From NCBI GenBank assembly GCA_038087015.1, contig JASBNA010000021.1, positions 1-64,000 on the forward strand: 64,000 nt of DNA, in the 5' to 3' direction. This document shows positions 32,955 to 44,354 of the stretch, piece after piece (the first letter of the stretch is position 1; each line of letters opens with the position of its first letter). The stretch comes from Cerrena zonata. Lineage: Eukaryota > Basidiomycota > Agaricomycetes > Polyporales > Cerrenaceae. Under the pieces are notes generated by a model, which was not told the DNA's origin, did no database searches, and was given only the letters and a program-made list of their open reading frames with translations. The position numbers were made by a program, and so were the translations under genes.

Positions 32955-32972
32955 TAGTAGACTACGTAATAT
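32955..32972 (-). promoter_or_regulatory. Shared promoter element of family A, copy 3
   Basis: The complement of ATATTACGTAGTCTACTA lies about 88 bp before the preferred start at 32866. Copies 1 and 2 have the same element. Confidence 0.5.
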
Positions 32973-32988
32973 CACTGTCGAACCTAGA

Positions 32989-32990
<2 letters not shown>

Positions 32991-33041
<51 letters not shown>
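32991..33041. repeat. (TC)n microsatellite
   Basis: An uninterrupted TC dinucleotide run of about 51 bp. Copy 2 has only CTCT at the homologous place (before AGATGCATAGCCCC), so the run is a copy-specific expansion upstream of family A copy 3. Confidence 0.97.
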
Positions 33042-33042
<1 letters not shown>

Positions 33043-33119
33043 GATGCATAGCCCCTCATATTATTATTATCCTACTGACGATATAATAGCGACATGATCG
33101 TAAGTAAAAGCAACGGAGA

Positions 33120-36100
33120 TCAAGGGCGTGGTGTATAACTAGGTGGAGGCAAAGAGCTTCCTCCGATCACGACGACATTATGTTGCATTGCCTGTCTCAG
33201 TGCTTGAACTTCTGCACGTAGTACTTCAATATCGCCATTAGACCCCATAGGTGCCTGTGAGGAAGCTATTTGTGTTTGTGGAGGACTTTCGCTACTCAAT
33301 TCGGGCACTATGGTGGGAGTAGTAGCTTCGGGCTCTGAACTAGCAGTAGACTCGGGGAGTATTGACCTATCTTCGACTGGCACGTCGGGAATATCGTCGA
33401 TTTGTCTGCGTTTCTCAGATGCCGAAGTCAGCCCTGGTGAATACTCCCCGTCTCGTGGAACAGATGACACGAATGGGCTTGGAGTGAATGCCGTTCGTGT
33501 CGGTTCCTTTTTCGCTATCGGTTTGCGGCTCCGCCGCCTCCACAGCACGACCCCCAAAGCGAGCAACGAGATGATGACAAGTCCACCTACAACACCCCCG
33601 GCTACGGGTCCAGCTATTGAGTGCTTTGATCCCGATTCTAGCGTTCCTCCTGAACCAGGTCCTCCGTTTCCAGTGGTCCCTGAGCCACCCCCGAGTCCTC
33701 CTGAGCTTCCTGTGATTAAGCTAAACGTAAATAGTCTCAGTGCGATCTTTTTAGTAGCAGAGAAATTCCAAATATTACCTGGATACAAGGGGAGCAAATG
33801 CTGCACCCATCGCAGGGCTGTACACTATATGTTAGTCTTGCAAGCATGGGAGAATTGAATTGCATCTGTACATACCTTGCAGATCCACTCGCTAGACGGC
33901 TATCGAAACCACTTACAGTGTAGTTTGTCACAAGAGGCCCAGTATTGTTGACTGAAGTTACGAATTCCCAGAGTGGTGAGATTACATTGTCTCGTATAGA
34001 GCTGTTCGAGATCGTTGCGGCCGTGAATAATGTCCATGCTTCGGTTTGGTTCAGTCACACAAAAGCAAGCAAGGACAAGAATGTAACACTTACCCATGTT
34101 CCCAAAAGTGTTTGTACTGCTTATTGGCAAGCCGTAATCTATTGTATATTAGTCAAAATGAACCGATTTCAAGAAATAATTAGACGTACTTGAATGTGAT
34201 ACCTGAGTCTGGTAGAACGAAGCTTGGGATTGGTATACCTAGACCGATGCTCATTAACACCTAAACGTATCAAGCAGGCGGATATCTTACACTCTTGTCA
34301 ATCAAATTGGTACCCAGAAGGGTGTCAGCGTATAGATTGTACATTTGCGTCCAGGACGCCACATCATTGGCATTCGGTCTAGGTAAAAAGTGCTCGTTGT
34401 TCGACGTCAGGGTAAGTGGGAGCAATTGATTTAAATTGTCAGAGGCGGTTTTCTATAGGAATACTTGTTATTCGATCGCGTGTATATGTGAGCGAAAAGA
34501 GTAATGACTGACAGAATAGCGACTGGAATCATCGGTCTGCTTGACCAGACTGCTTATCTCTGACATTGCGTTCAATGCGATGATACCCTTGAGGATCAAG
34601 TTGGTGTTCTTTGCCTGTGCTTCTCCGTCTATCGTTATGCTACAAGAGGTTGTCAAGCTAAACTCCCAAGTAGCGAACCAATTGTCACGTACACATCTGG
34701 AGGATCCATCGTCGAGTTTACCAAGAATTCAGCCCATCTCCGTAATAACGAGTACTGAAGTTTAGGTTATGAGTTTTGGTTGGTTGCGTGAGAGCGATTT
34801 AACTTACATGTCGCGAAATGAGTGTAGAGTCTTGGGAGCCTTTGGCATGAGCGAGCGTCATAATGAGCATACTGCTTGTATCTATCGAAAGTTTCATTTA
34901 GTTAAATAAAGATTAGAATACTGGGATGATATACATACGCTCCACTGGTTGCTGATGTTGCATGTTCTCGTTGGAGGCTCTTGGATAGGTGTCACCTTAT
35001 TCAAATGTCGGTCTAATGACCTAAGACACATAACTAATAAGAATTACCGATATCTCGAGCAGCATAGGCTTGAGTGTTTGAAGATGAATCTTGGAACTCG
35101 AGAAGTGGCGATAGCAATTGGCCAGCATAGGTGGTGTTTATTGAAAGGAAGAAAGGGAAGGAGGCATAAATGGCTTCCACGGGACTAGTTCGACTGAAAA
35201 AAGAGCGTTAGACGGGACATTTCTTTACAAACAGCTACTCACTTGCTATTCCCGATATTCTTCATGAACATTTTGACATCAGAATTGTTCCAGTTTCCGT
35301 CCGATCCTTTGGCTATAGTCAATTCGGTTCCAGCCATTGCCTGGCGAGCTGTCAGAGATACGAAATTTGCATAGATCTCTGATACGTTCGAGGCAGCCTT
35401 CCCAATTTGAGCATCCACATTGTCCGCTCGTGCTTGGGCATTCGGATAGTCTGAGAGGAAGGCATCCACCTATGACATTCGCCGATGAGCAAATCAAGCA
35501 AATTATAAGAGATATTACTCACGACGTCAGAAACTGAGGTATATTGGGTAGAAAATAACGGCTGTCGGGATTGTGTTTCACCTGTCGACGTGACGAACGA
35601 CACCGAAACGTTTCTGTAAGCCCCGATAGCAAAAACTACAGGAGATGCAGTGCTGGATATTGTCCCCAGATCTTTAGTTATCGAAAACACGGGATATGGG
35701 CTAAAGTATCATTAGTATTTATATGATCACCGGTATGAAGTTATGCATAAAGCAAGTGTAAACGTACAAACCAACTTGAGCGGGCGCTGTGAGAGACGAT
35801 GAGCCCGTCACCACCCCATTATCACGAAATTGGACACGACAGTCCCGATCAAGCCCCGGGACAAGTGATACATCAGAGCCCTGCAAATATTGATGTTAGC
35901 AAGAATAGAAATTATATATGCAGGGAAATGCCTACCGATTTGGTTGCTAGTACTGATATGATATCTTCCGCTCGATCTTGAGTCGTTTCGATCAAAGGTT
36001 GCACTGAGTTACGCTGAATCTGATGAAAAGAAGCAGAGCCAACTATATTTGTTGACCAGGTCATCAATTCCAAAGGTGTTGCCGCTAGCCATTCTAGAGA

Positions 36101-36738
36101 ATTGCCGGGTCATTTGAGTATAAGAATTTTTGACGACGATCAAGTTCACGAACCTCCGCTAATGTCCATGTAAACTTGTACATGATGCTGCGCGCCGTCA
36201 ACAAAGCTGACGTTTAGAGCAATATAAGCAAATGGTATGGACTGCCTGATAGGATCCGAACTCTGATTGAACTATGTCAGACGTTTGATGAGAAACATGC
36301 AAGGTGAGCATACCTCAATGGGGGAGAGAAATGTGACATTCAATTGCGCCGGACCAGCGAGGTACGAAAATATCGTACTGGTGGGAGTGATCTGTGTACT
36401 AGTGAGATTGGCAGGTTCCGGGTTGGCATCACTAGACCGGCCAAGCCATTGGTAAGTATGGTCGTCGACTCTTATCATGCCCTCCCATCCCAAGTTCTAT
36501 AACGAATGAAAAGACGTTTAGTATTTCGGGACACAACACGACGAGGTCACCATACATCCTTATTCCAGAACATCGGAAAACTGAAGGTCACATTAGAATT
36601 ACTTGTCCACGCGTGCAAATAGGGCGATTTGAGCGCGAGGGGAAGTATTGGCGGGAGCACGGTCCCTGATGCGTCTTGTGCATCAACGAAGGAAAAGAGT
36701 GTAGTAGCTGCAATGATTCCCCAGAGGTGAACCAACAT
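33120..36738 (-). CDS. GtaA-type glutaminase with membrane anchor (paralogue 1)
   Basis: A many-exon gene (about twenty short exons, introns ~50-60 bp) whose parts I followed by homology rather than fixing every junction. It starts with a signal peptide (MLVHLWGIIAATTLFSFVDA), then the GtaA N-terminal signature LPLALKSPYLHAW, NLGWEGMIRVDDHTYQWLG and GPAQLNVTFLSPIE. The central part has LTARQAMAGTELTIAKG, SDVKMFMKNIGNSK, YASFPFFLSINTTYAGQLL and the six-hairpin-like end. Aspergillus GtaA hydrolyses glutamine to glutamate outside the cell. Here the last exon (33720-33120) adds a Gly/Ser linker, one membrane helix (SIAGPVAGGVVGGLVIISLL) with RRRSRK stop-transfer, and a ~170-residue cytosolic tail ending PPPSYTPRP. 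Paralogues lie at 54844-58474 and 59517-63166. Confidence 0.85.
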
Positions 36739-38390
36739 GATTCATAAGGGAGGAAGTCAAGACGAAGAAGCGGAGAGGTCAACTAATCTAGGAAGTGCGC
36801 CATCAGGGCCATCTTCTCTATATTATATGGTCAAGAAAAGCACACGGTCAGCAATGACCAAAAACCCAATCAACATTTTCCTCGGAATTGCATGACATCG
36901 TTGACAGATGTTCGCAGGGTTGTCGATGGATCAATCAGCAATTTAGGATCATGGTATGATATTATCAACTCCGAACATCCTCAGGCAAGTGGACGGAACA
37001 ACGGTTCAACCTTCCATGTGGGGCTACTATATATGTACTCAAGCATTGAAGGCGAATGTCGTAAGTATTACTAGGTCATACTACTGACCTGTGGGGGTGG
37101 TCTTGATTGACTTCGAAGTTTGTGCCAAGATAATAGCCCGGTGATGCGGCGTTCCTTGACACTCGATCGATCCCCGTTTGACTGCATAGCCAATTCATAC
37201 TGGAAGGACAATTACTTGGTGCAATGAATAGACTCTGAACGCGCAACTCGAGAGAGAGGGTTGTTGATAGCGAATGGTGGCTGCACGATGTAGATGTCTC
37301 AAATGATAAGGGGGATGAAACGAGCAATCATGTACACAACTGAACTCACAATGTTTGCTTGTGATCATTATGGGTTTCCTGGGAGGTGAGTTAGAGTAAA
37401 ATGCGATGTTCTAGTCATACGGCTATCTCAAATTCAGGCATCTCGGTGAAAGAGTCATGATTGAAGATAGTTCAGGTTTGAAACATTGGCGATAATATCT
37501 GGATTTGTAGATGTAACACGGAGTGCAAGTTTATAACATATAACAAAAATTCTCTGAAACCAAAAATCACGTTACGGTACAAGCGCCCCAGCAAGTCCAG
37601 GTATATAGAACGATTCTTCTTCATTCTTCAGGAATCGTAACAAGTCAGCAATCAGGATCACATCAGATTGTATGCGTTGTCAAGAACTCACTAAGTATCA
37701 CTTATACTCTTCATTACAATCATAACAAATTACTACCTCATAGCAACCGCCATCTTGCCTAAAGGTGCAAAGGACTGTCTGCCTTTCGAAAAGGCAGAGG
37801 CAGTAGACCTCTCTCAATGAAGCAAATACGAGAGTCGAAGCGATCTCAGTGTGTAGAATTCCATAGCAGGCGGTCCTAACCTCGGAGTCCATCCGGGTTA
37901 TGATGAAAGTGGGGTTAAAAGGAGTTCGTCGGTCAGATTTACTATAACCTGTATGTCACACGTGGCAATTGTTTCTTATGGCATATCCCGAAAAGGGTAA
38001 GAAGCTTCCTAATAAAGTATGTCTGACTTCGGTGTTCATTTTCTGTTTGCAACATCCATCAAGCATCGCGTCTTCCGGTGTAATTCCTTTTCTCTGCCTC
38101 CTCTCAATCATGAATCATCCCATCACACGGTAGAGTGACCTCGCCGTTTTGACTATTGTATCTGCCGCTCGTCGGCGAAGACCTCTGGACACACGGAATA
38201 ACACTTAAGAACACCCCCGTGTATGTGAAATCATGACAGGAAAGGAGTTGGCGAGATATGTCGGTTTGCTCAACGAACCCTGTACGGACGTATTTGAGCT
38301 AGCATTGACACTACCTCATCTGAATCGGATCAAACTATACCACTAAAGGTGTGTACATTGCAAAAATCCTTGTTGATATCCAGGCGACCC
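36739..38390. other. Intergenic, nothing recognised
   Basis: About 1.65 kb upstream of glutaminase 1. Open frames at 36892-37327 and 37698-37892 lack domains, signal peptides or splice partners that keep phase. Confidence 0.4.
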
Positions 38391-39182
38391 TCAGGCCTTT
38401 CTATCTATCTGCTGCGCCACCTTTTCCCTAACACCATTCTCCCAATCATCCCAGCAGACAGACAAGGAGACCGTATGTCTTCCCGGCCTACCACCAGCAG
38501 GATCATCCTTCCGCACCTCTGGCAGTGCATCTTTTCGTAACGCCTCCGGTAATACCCAATGCCACCTAAGAGTTCCCTCGCAGTAGAATCCCATCCTCCC
38601 CGCCAACCGCTTCGAACCTGCGTTATTGTGATGACAATGCCATTGGACTCGCCTCAGTCCTAACCCGGGTGGTGACGCAGTTGGAACCTCCAAGCAATAT
38701 TTCAAGAGAATGCCAACGGCGTTACTGGCGACATGAGAACGTTGGAAAGCGGGGAAGATCATGACGAATGCGATTTCGGTGTATAGTTGCTCCGCGGATG
38801 TATCGTAAAGACCAACAATCCCTGCTAAGGAGCCTTCGAATTCTGGATGGGTGTCATCCGGACGAGTCTTGTCTATGATGGCGAACATGGTGTTCGTTGG
38901 GTTCTGACGGACGCCCCGTTCCATATAAGTCAGAAATGTTTCTCGGTTTGGTAAGACGAGGGGGTAAAAGCGGAATAGTTCTTCGTGTTTGGATAGAACC
39001 TCCCATGCTGCTTCAAAGTGAACTTTTGGGACGAAAGGTGTCAACCTAACACGCTCCGTCTCCAAACTTTCCGGGTGGATCGGGAATACGAAGTTGGTAT
39101 CGTATGGCTCTGGGCCGTAGAGGTCATTTTCTGGAAGGGGACCAGGAGCAGCGGGCGGTGTATATAGATTCACGAAGGACAT
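38391..39182 (-). CDS. GNAT-family N-acetyltransferase
   Basis: A single exon of 263 residues. The layout is that of the RimJ/RimL-like acetyltransferase group: LETERVRLTPF near residue 40 as the first strand, SLAGIVGLYDTSAEQLYTEI as strands 3-4, then FVMIFPAFQRSHVASNAVGI, which carries the acetyl-CoA pyrophosphate loop (FQRSHVAS, a variant of the usual QxxGxG/A), and RVQWHCHHNNAGSKRLAGRM, GFYCEGTLRWHW for the last strands. It would transfer an acetyl group to an amine or protein N-terminus; the substrate is unknown. No signal peptide or membrane segment is present. The neighbours do not suggest a pathway. Confidence 0.85.
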   Translation of the reverse strand: MSFVNLYTPPAAPGPLPENDLYGPEPYDTNFVFPIHPESLETERVRLTPFVPKVHFEAAWEVLSKHEELFRFYPLVLPNRETFLTYMERGVRQNPTNTMFAIIDKTRPDDTHPEFEGSLAGIVGLYDTSAEQLYTEIAFVMIFPAFQRSHVASNAVGILLKYCLEVPTASPPGLGLRRVQWHCHHNNAGSKRLAGRMGFYCEGTLRWHWVLPEALRKDALPEVRKDDPAGGRPGRHTVSLSVCWDDWENGVREKVAQQIDRKA

Positions 39183-40083
39183 ATCGACCGTATAGGTTAA
39201 GCGTAAGTCTGGTTTGGTGCAATTGGCAATGCTAGGCAGGTCTTGCCTACCTTTATCCCATAAAGTTGACTCGAGTCGAGTCAGATCGCTGGTCGTTATT
39301 TGATCGATCGCGATGACGAAGTTGACGCTCTACTAAAGGCTTGGAAATTGAAAGTTGAAACTGCCATCCATGGCCGTACGCTGAACATAAACATTTTCCC
39401 GACTATAATTTGGAGTACCTCGAACCCACTGTATTGTTAGTTAGATGTAGAAATTCACGGAGCTAGATTTTGGAGTGGGCACGGAGAATTGTCTTGACAT
39501 AACCAACAACGCTCGCAGTGAGTTGAGGTTGGGATGTTGTAATACTAGCCGTAGGAACAAGGGGAAAGGGAGAAAGATGTGTGGTTGATTGACCACCTTC
39601 TGGAGACAGTTTGGCACGTATATCATTAATGGAGACAAATCCACCGACGTTCCAATTGAAGTTACTGGCCGCTGAAATAGCTCAACGTTTGGTTCAACGA
39701 AATTAGCCTGTCCGATGTCGGAAGCATAGAGATCGCCATCTTGCATCCATAGTCTGTCAAACGTGTATAGGGTTCAGCCACAGTAGGGTGAGAAACCGAG
39801 TAACAAACGAGTAAAAGCTTCAAAGAACTGGTTGCATTCGGCGGCGTCAACCCCGGAGCTATAGCCCTTCTAAGATAACCAGATAATATAACAGGCAAAG
39901 CCCCGTATATGGTGGTGCAAATACGGTGTGGATACAACTAGGTGACCGTATAGTAATAGCGTTCTGACAACGTTCTGCGTCTATCCTGGACAGACATGAG
40001 TGTTTAGAAGCCCCGAATCTTGCGAAATACTCACATAAGTAGAATACAACAAATCACCATTAAACAAGAATCGAAATATATGG
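39183..40083. other. Intergenic, nothing recognised
   Basis: About 900 bp. Overlapping minus-strand frames at 39441-39937 do not join in phase and have no recognisable motif, so they are not called. Confidence 0.4.
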
Positions 40084-40807
40084 TCATGAATGACTAGTAT
40101 GTGCTCGTTCAGGAGGTCGTATGAGGGGAGTAGTCAGCTCAGCTGTTATCGGGGATGTCGGTGTACGTGCTCTAGGGTCATCTTGGGCTGTAGTCTGCAC
40201 CTCCGAAGGGGCGGATCTTGTGTGAGGGAAAGTTGATGGTCTTTGCGAATTAGGGGATGATTCTGATGAAGAGGACCCATTCGCTTGTTCCTCTTGCAGT
40301 GCCTCTCTCTCCTCTTCCTCAGCATGGGACATAGGGATAGTCGCCGTGTGCTTTATGCCTTCAACACCTTCCTCTCCGTGACCATTCCCACTAGCCTCTC
40401 CATGGTGGTGGTGCTTGTGTTTATGCTTCTTGTGCTCGATCACGATTCTCTCCCCTGGTTGAACTTTGCCTTCCACAATTGCGGGATCCGGAGGAATGAT
40501 GAAGGGTTCGGGCTTCTTGAGAGGGTCCAACATCTCTCGATGGCTCTTGAAACCTAAAGCTCGAGCACGTTTCTCCCGGCGGTGCCGTTTGTAGAAGTAG
40601 ACTATAAAGCCGATGATCCATGCTGCACCAACAATTGAGCCTGAGATGGAACCCGCGAGAATGGGAGTGAGGGCCTTATGGCTGACGAGGTACAGTCTGT
40701 TGTGAGGTATGCAACTGATATTTAATACGAAAGACATACCCAGGTCCGCTGAAGTTTGAAGAAGTCGCAGCGGCTGCTGCTGCGACGATAGGTGTTGGTG
40801 GTGCCAT
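40084..40807 (-). CDS. Single-pass membrane protein, His-rich cytosolic tail
   Basis: Two exons, 40807-40740 and 40696-40084, join across a 43-bp GT..AG intron to 226 residues. The start MAPPTPIVAAAAAATSS replaces an alternative ATG inside the intron, because the spliced reading (FSGPGLYLVSHKA) keeps phase and gives a longer extracellular part. A membrane helix lies at about residues 30-55 (ILAGSISGSIVGAAWIIGF), followed by the basic KRHRREKRAR, so the tail should be cytosolic. The tail has a KKHKHKHHHH run that could bind metal, acidic EEEEREALQEEQ, and Ser/Pro-rich low complexity to the end. The GS.SG..VGAAW helix with a basic stop is common in fungal mucin-like surface proteins. Function unknown. 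Confidence 0.72.
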
Positions 40808-41684
40808 TTGTTACAACTGGAGTGTTTCTTGAACTATTCGGAAGTGAACAAAGGAATGCAGTTCAACTCAGAGCTAGAAAGGCGCATTGCGGATGAGTAT
40901 ATGCGACATCGGGGCAAGTGTGTCACGAACCTTCAGTAAGCACTCCAACGTCTAGGCCTCGAGCGTCGCGAAAAGTCGAGTGGCGAAAGCTTCAGCCTTC
41001 AGCTCAATGATGCAGTATAGCGAAGGTGCAGCTGCGCTGGTCGCTGCGGGAGACGACGACGAGCAAGGCACGTTCGAGTGCCATGCCAGTGATGGACTCG
41101 GACTTCAAAATTGATCGACCCCAAGCAAGCCCCTATGACGCTTTCCTTCAAACGCCCATCATCGTCACCGCGATCTGACCACAATCAATCCTCCGACCGT
41201 TCCGACTCGATTATTCAACATCTTAATCATTGTTCGCCTTGTACTCTGCCGCAACGACGCACGCATTCGGCCATTTTCATCGTATGTTGTCAGCATCACT
41301 GCTGTTCAATATGATGTACTTTACCCCCGAAATCAAGCGCAGCAAGCTTGACGAAAACACTGCTCCTCAATTTCTACTGTTTAACCTCTTTCGTCTTTGA
41401 GTTTTACCACGTGAAGCAAATTCAATGGCGGTCTCGGCCATACGCCCACATGTTGCATGCATGTTTGCCATAGTGGGACACGGCATTCACAGGAGAATAA
41501 ATCATAATTGAACAAGTCTGCGATCGTCTATTGGCTGTGGGAATTCACCTTGTTCAATAACTTTAATTGAAGAAGGACGCCAAGTTACACAGATGAACAC
41601 GAACTCGGACTAGGGTCACCGTGTTGGGACATCACTTACCAATAACCCCGAATATTAGTAACCTCGTTGAAGACCCTGCTTCAC
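40808..41684. other. Intergenic, nothing recognised
   Basis: About 880 bp between the divergent membrane protein and the first DJ-1/PfpI gene. No feature is recognised apart from the TATA box that follows. Confidence 0.4.
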
Positions 41685-41692
41685 TATAAATA
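41685..41692 (+). promoter_or_regulatory. TATA-like box of DJ-1/PfpI gene 1
   Basis: TATAAATA lies 84 bp before the start codon at 41776. Confidence 0.5.
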
Positions 41693-41775
41693 CATTGGTT
41701 TGTACCTCACTTCCAGCATCCTGAACTTGCTATCGATCCCTCTGATCACCCAGCTCTCACATAACCATAACCACC

Positions 41776-42616
41776 ATGCCTGTAACCCTCAAGCTCGCCG
41801 TTTGTCTTTTCACTCATGTCACGAACTTGGACTATGGAGGACCCTTGGAGCTCCTTGGCTTCCTTCGTCCTGAGGCCGTCGCAGCAGGATATGCCACCGA
41901 ATTGGACTATATCATCGAACCTACATACCTCCACTACGACCTCACTCCATTCCGTGGAAGTATGGTTGGTCCGTTAATTGTCCCTGACAGGGCTTACGAT
42001 GATGTCAAGGAAGGAGAACAGTTCGACATTCTTCTCGTTCCTGGAGGTATGTCTTATTTTTCTCATACAAGCCATGGATTCTCATATGTATCGTACAAAT
42101 CATAGGACATGGTGCTCTTCCGGAGCTTGTCCAGCCATCCATTCTAAACTTCCTCAAGCGTCAGGCTCCTGGTACCAAATATGTTCTTAGCGTCTGTACT
42201 GGCTCCTGGATCTTGGCACAGGCCGGTTTACTCGATGGCAAACGTGCCACGACCAACAAAGCTGGTTTCAAATTAATTCAGGTTAGTCCTGACATCCTCG
42301 TCGAGTAATTTATTTAGATCTGTAATGTCCACATAGAAAGCAACTGAAACCCAGCCTATCGAATGGGTCGCGAAGGCTCGTTGGGTAGTTGATGGAAAAA
42401 CATGGACCGCATCTGGCGTTACTGCTGGTAAGCACGTAGTTCTTGGCCAGTTTTGCGAATATCTATCCTGACGGCCTCTTAGGAATTGATATGGCTAATG
42501 CATTCCTCACCCACCTCGTTGGAGAGGAGACCGCCAAGAAGATCAGAGGTATTGTTGAAGCAGGTGTCCGCGCAGAGGGCGATGATGAGTATGCTGAATT
42601 CTACGGTCTGGTCTGA
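41776..42616 (+). CDS. DJ-1/PfpI family protein, copy 1
   Basis: Four exons, 41776-42046, 42106-42281, 42337-42427 and 42483-42616, giving 223 residues. The fold markers are LKLAVCLFTHVTNLDYGGPLELL at the N-terminus, the glycine turn FDILLVPGG, and the nucleophile elbow YVLSVCTGSWILAQAG, whose Cys is the conserved reactive residue. [28 protein letters not shown] closes the domain, as in the isocyanide-hydratase-like branch. Members of this branch act as hydratases, glyoxalase or deglycase-like enzymes, or redox sensors; the substrate here cannot be told. A paralogue follows 0.9 kb downstream with exactly the same four exon lengths (271, 176, 91, 134). Confidence 0.9.
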
Positions 42617-43417
42617 AATGGTGACCCTCTAAACCAGAGAAACGATTGAAACTTGATATGAAATGACACCACTTTGTTTGTATTTTCAATCAATCGCTTT
42701 TACGAGCGACGTGTCCGAAATGTCGATGCTGAAAGGTATTACCATATATGGATATGTAATGTCTAAATCGGGCTGTGACTCCTCCGATTTAGTAACCTCC
42801 TTGTGTTCGAAACATATAACAACATGTTCCTGAGGACCCGCGTTCTTTGAACTTACTAATAAAATAAGTACGTAACCGTAACTATAGCTAGCGTCAATGC
42901 TTTGGAGGAAGTCAATAAGGGACCTTTGTTGAATGCATTACTGCGGGTGATTGAGTCTCTGCCAGATACATACCCATACGATGAATCAACGACAGTGGTA
43001 GAGAAATCGAGATACATCTTTGATCGTCCATAAATAGTTATACAAGATTCAACTGATCTATTGATCGTTGATGGTGCACAAACACATCCCAACAACGAGG
43101 CTGGTCAGTCGTGATGATGCAATGAGATTATCTGAGACATTCTATAACCATATACCTTATGCTCGCATTCCATATCCTCAGCGCTTTTGACTTTCCTATC
43201 ATCATGATGCCTGTGGACTGGGCTCAGTAGGATGGGACTTGACCATTTGACCACACACGGAATCACTAGTCTACTACTGTATGAATATCAAGGAGTAAAG
43301 ATCGCAACCTCCGACTAGGACTAATAAGCTCTCGTATTAGAAAGCCATATTCTCGCTACGCGCATACTGACGCGTCCAAACGGCTTCACTGTCAAGCGTA
43401 TGCCAAGCGACTTGCAA
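42617..43417. other. Intergenic between the two DJ-1/PfpI genes
   Basis: About 800 bp with no coding signal. A minus-strand frame at 42856-43095 has no support. Confidence 0.4.
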
Positions 43418-43424
43418 TATAAAG
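43418..43424 (+). promoter_or_regulatory. TATA-like box of DJ-1/PfpI gene 2
   Basis: TATAAAG lies 74 bp before the start at 43492. Confidence 0.45.
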
Positions 43425-43491
43425 ACCTCGGTGCGTTGTCTACTATCACTATCAACGATCCCCTCGATCATCGATTCTCTCTCAACTCATC

Positions 43492-44354
43492 ATGTCTGTT
43501 ACCACTCTCAAGGTCGCTGTTTGTCTCTTCACCGATGTGACCAACTTGGACTTCGTCGGTCCTGTCGAGCTCCTCAGCTTCCTTTCTCCCGAACCTATCA
43601 AACATGGGTACATCAAGTCCGACCTCATGTTAGAACCGACTTATTTTCACTATGACAGCAAACCATTCCGTGGGAGTCATGTCGGCCCTCTGGTCACACC
43701 CGATCGGGCTTATGATGACTTGAAGGATGGGGAGCAGTTTGACATCATCCTCATTCCGGGAGGTATGGTTTTATTATATCGATCCTATAATCCTACAATC
43801 CGATTGAATCTTATCATCTCTCAAATCCACAATAGGAGTCGGTGCATTCCCAGACGTAGTCCAACCTTCTATCATCAAATTCCTCCAACGTCAAGTACCT
43901 GGAGCGAAGTATGTTCTCACTGTCTGCACCGGATCCTGGATCTTAGCGCAAGCGGGCCTACTTGATGGTAAACGCGCCACGAGTAACAAGGCGTTTTTCA
44001 AAATGATCCAAGTAAAAATAGTTGTCTACGTCCGCATTATCTTTTTCTGATATCCCCTTTAGCAAGCAACTGACAGCCAAAATATCGAATGGGTCGCTAA
44101 AGCTCGTTGGGTCGTGGATGGGAATGTCTGGACCTCTTCTGGTGTCACTGCTGGTAAATCACCCTGTAATCGACGCTTTCAATACTTCACGGATCACTGA
44201 TGCCATCTCGATTGGTACAGGTATCGATATGACGCATGCGTTCTTGAACCACCTCGTAGGGGAGGAAGTTACCAAGACTATTCGAGGTATTGTTGAGGCT
44301 AGCGTTCGGAAGGCCGACGATGACGAGTTTGCTGATTTCCATGGCTTGTCTTGA
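43492..44354 (+). CDS. DJ-1/PfpI family protein, copy 2
   Basis: Four exons, 43492-43762, 43836-44011, 44063-44153 and 44221-44354, giving 223 residues. It is a tandem paralogue of the preceding gene with identical exon lengths and phases. The reactive Cys sits in YVLTVCTGSWILAQAG, the glycine turn is FDIILIPGG, and the closing segment is [27 protein letters not shown]. Differences are concentrated in the N-terminal half (PIKHGYIKSDLMLEPTYFHY) and the last ten residues (DDDEFADFHGLS), while the area around the Cys is almost unchanged. This fits two enzymes of the same chemistry with different regulation or substrate edge. Introns are 51-73 bp. Confidence 0.9.

Larger units (their letters stand above)
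30040..32972. repeat. Inverted repeat arm 2 (module copy 3)
   Basis: Inverted counterpart of 11220-14130. The two arms face each other across about 16 kb that contains COG2, the PHD gene, ILV1, the small secreted protein, module copy 2 and the F-box gene. Limits are approximate. Confidence 0.8.

Noticed and set aside
11220..32972. Transposon as the source of the three module copies
   Set aside because: No terminal inverted repeats, target-site duplications, transposase or reverse transcriptase was seen at the block edges.
32805..33059. Open frame running through the TC microsatellite (Arg-Glu repeats)
   Set aside because: It is a translation of the dinucleotide run on the minus strand, not a gene.
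39441..39937. Two overlapping minus-strand frames
   Set aside because: They do not join in phase through plausible splice sites and carry no motif.
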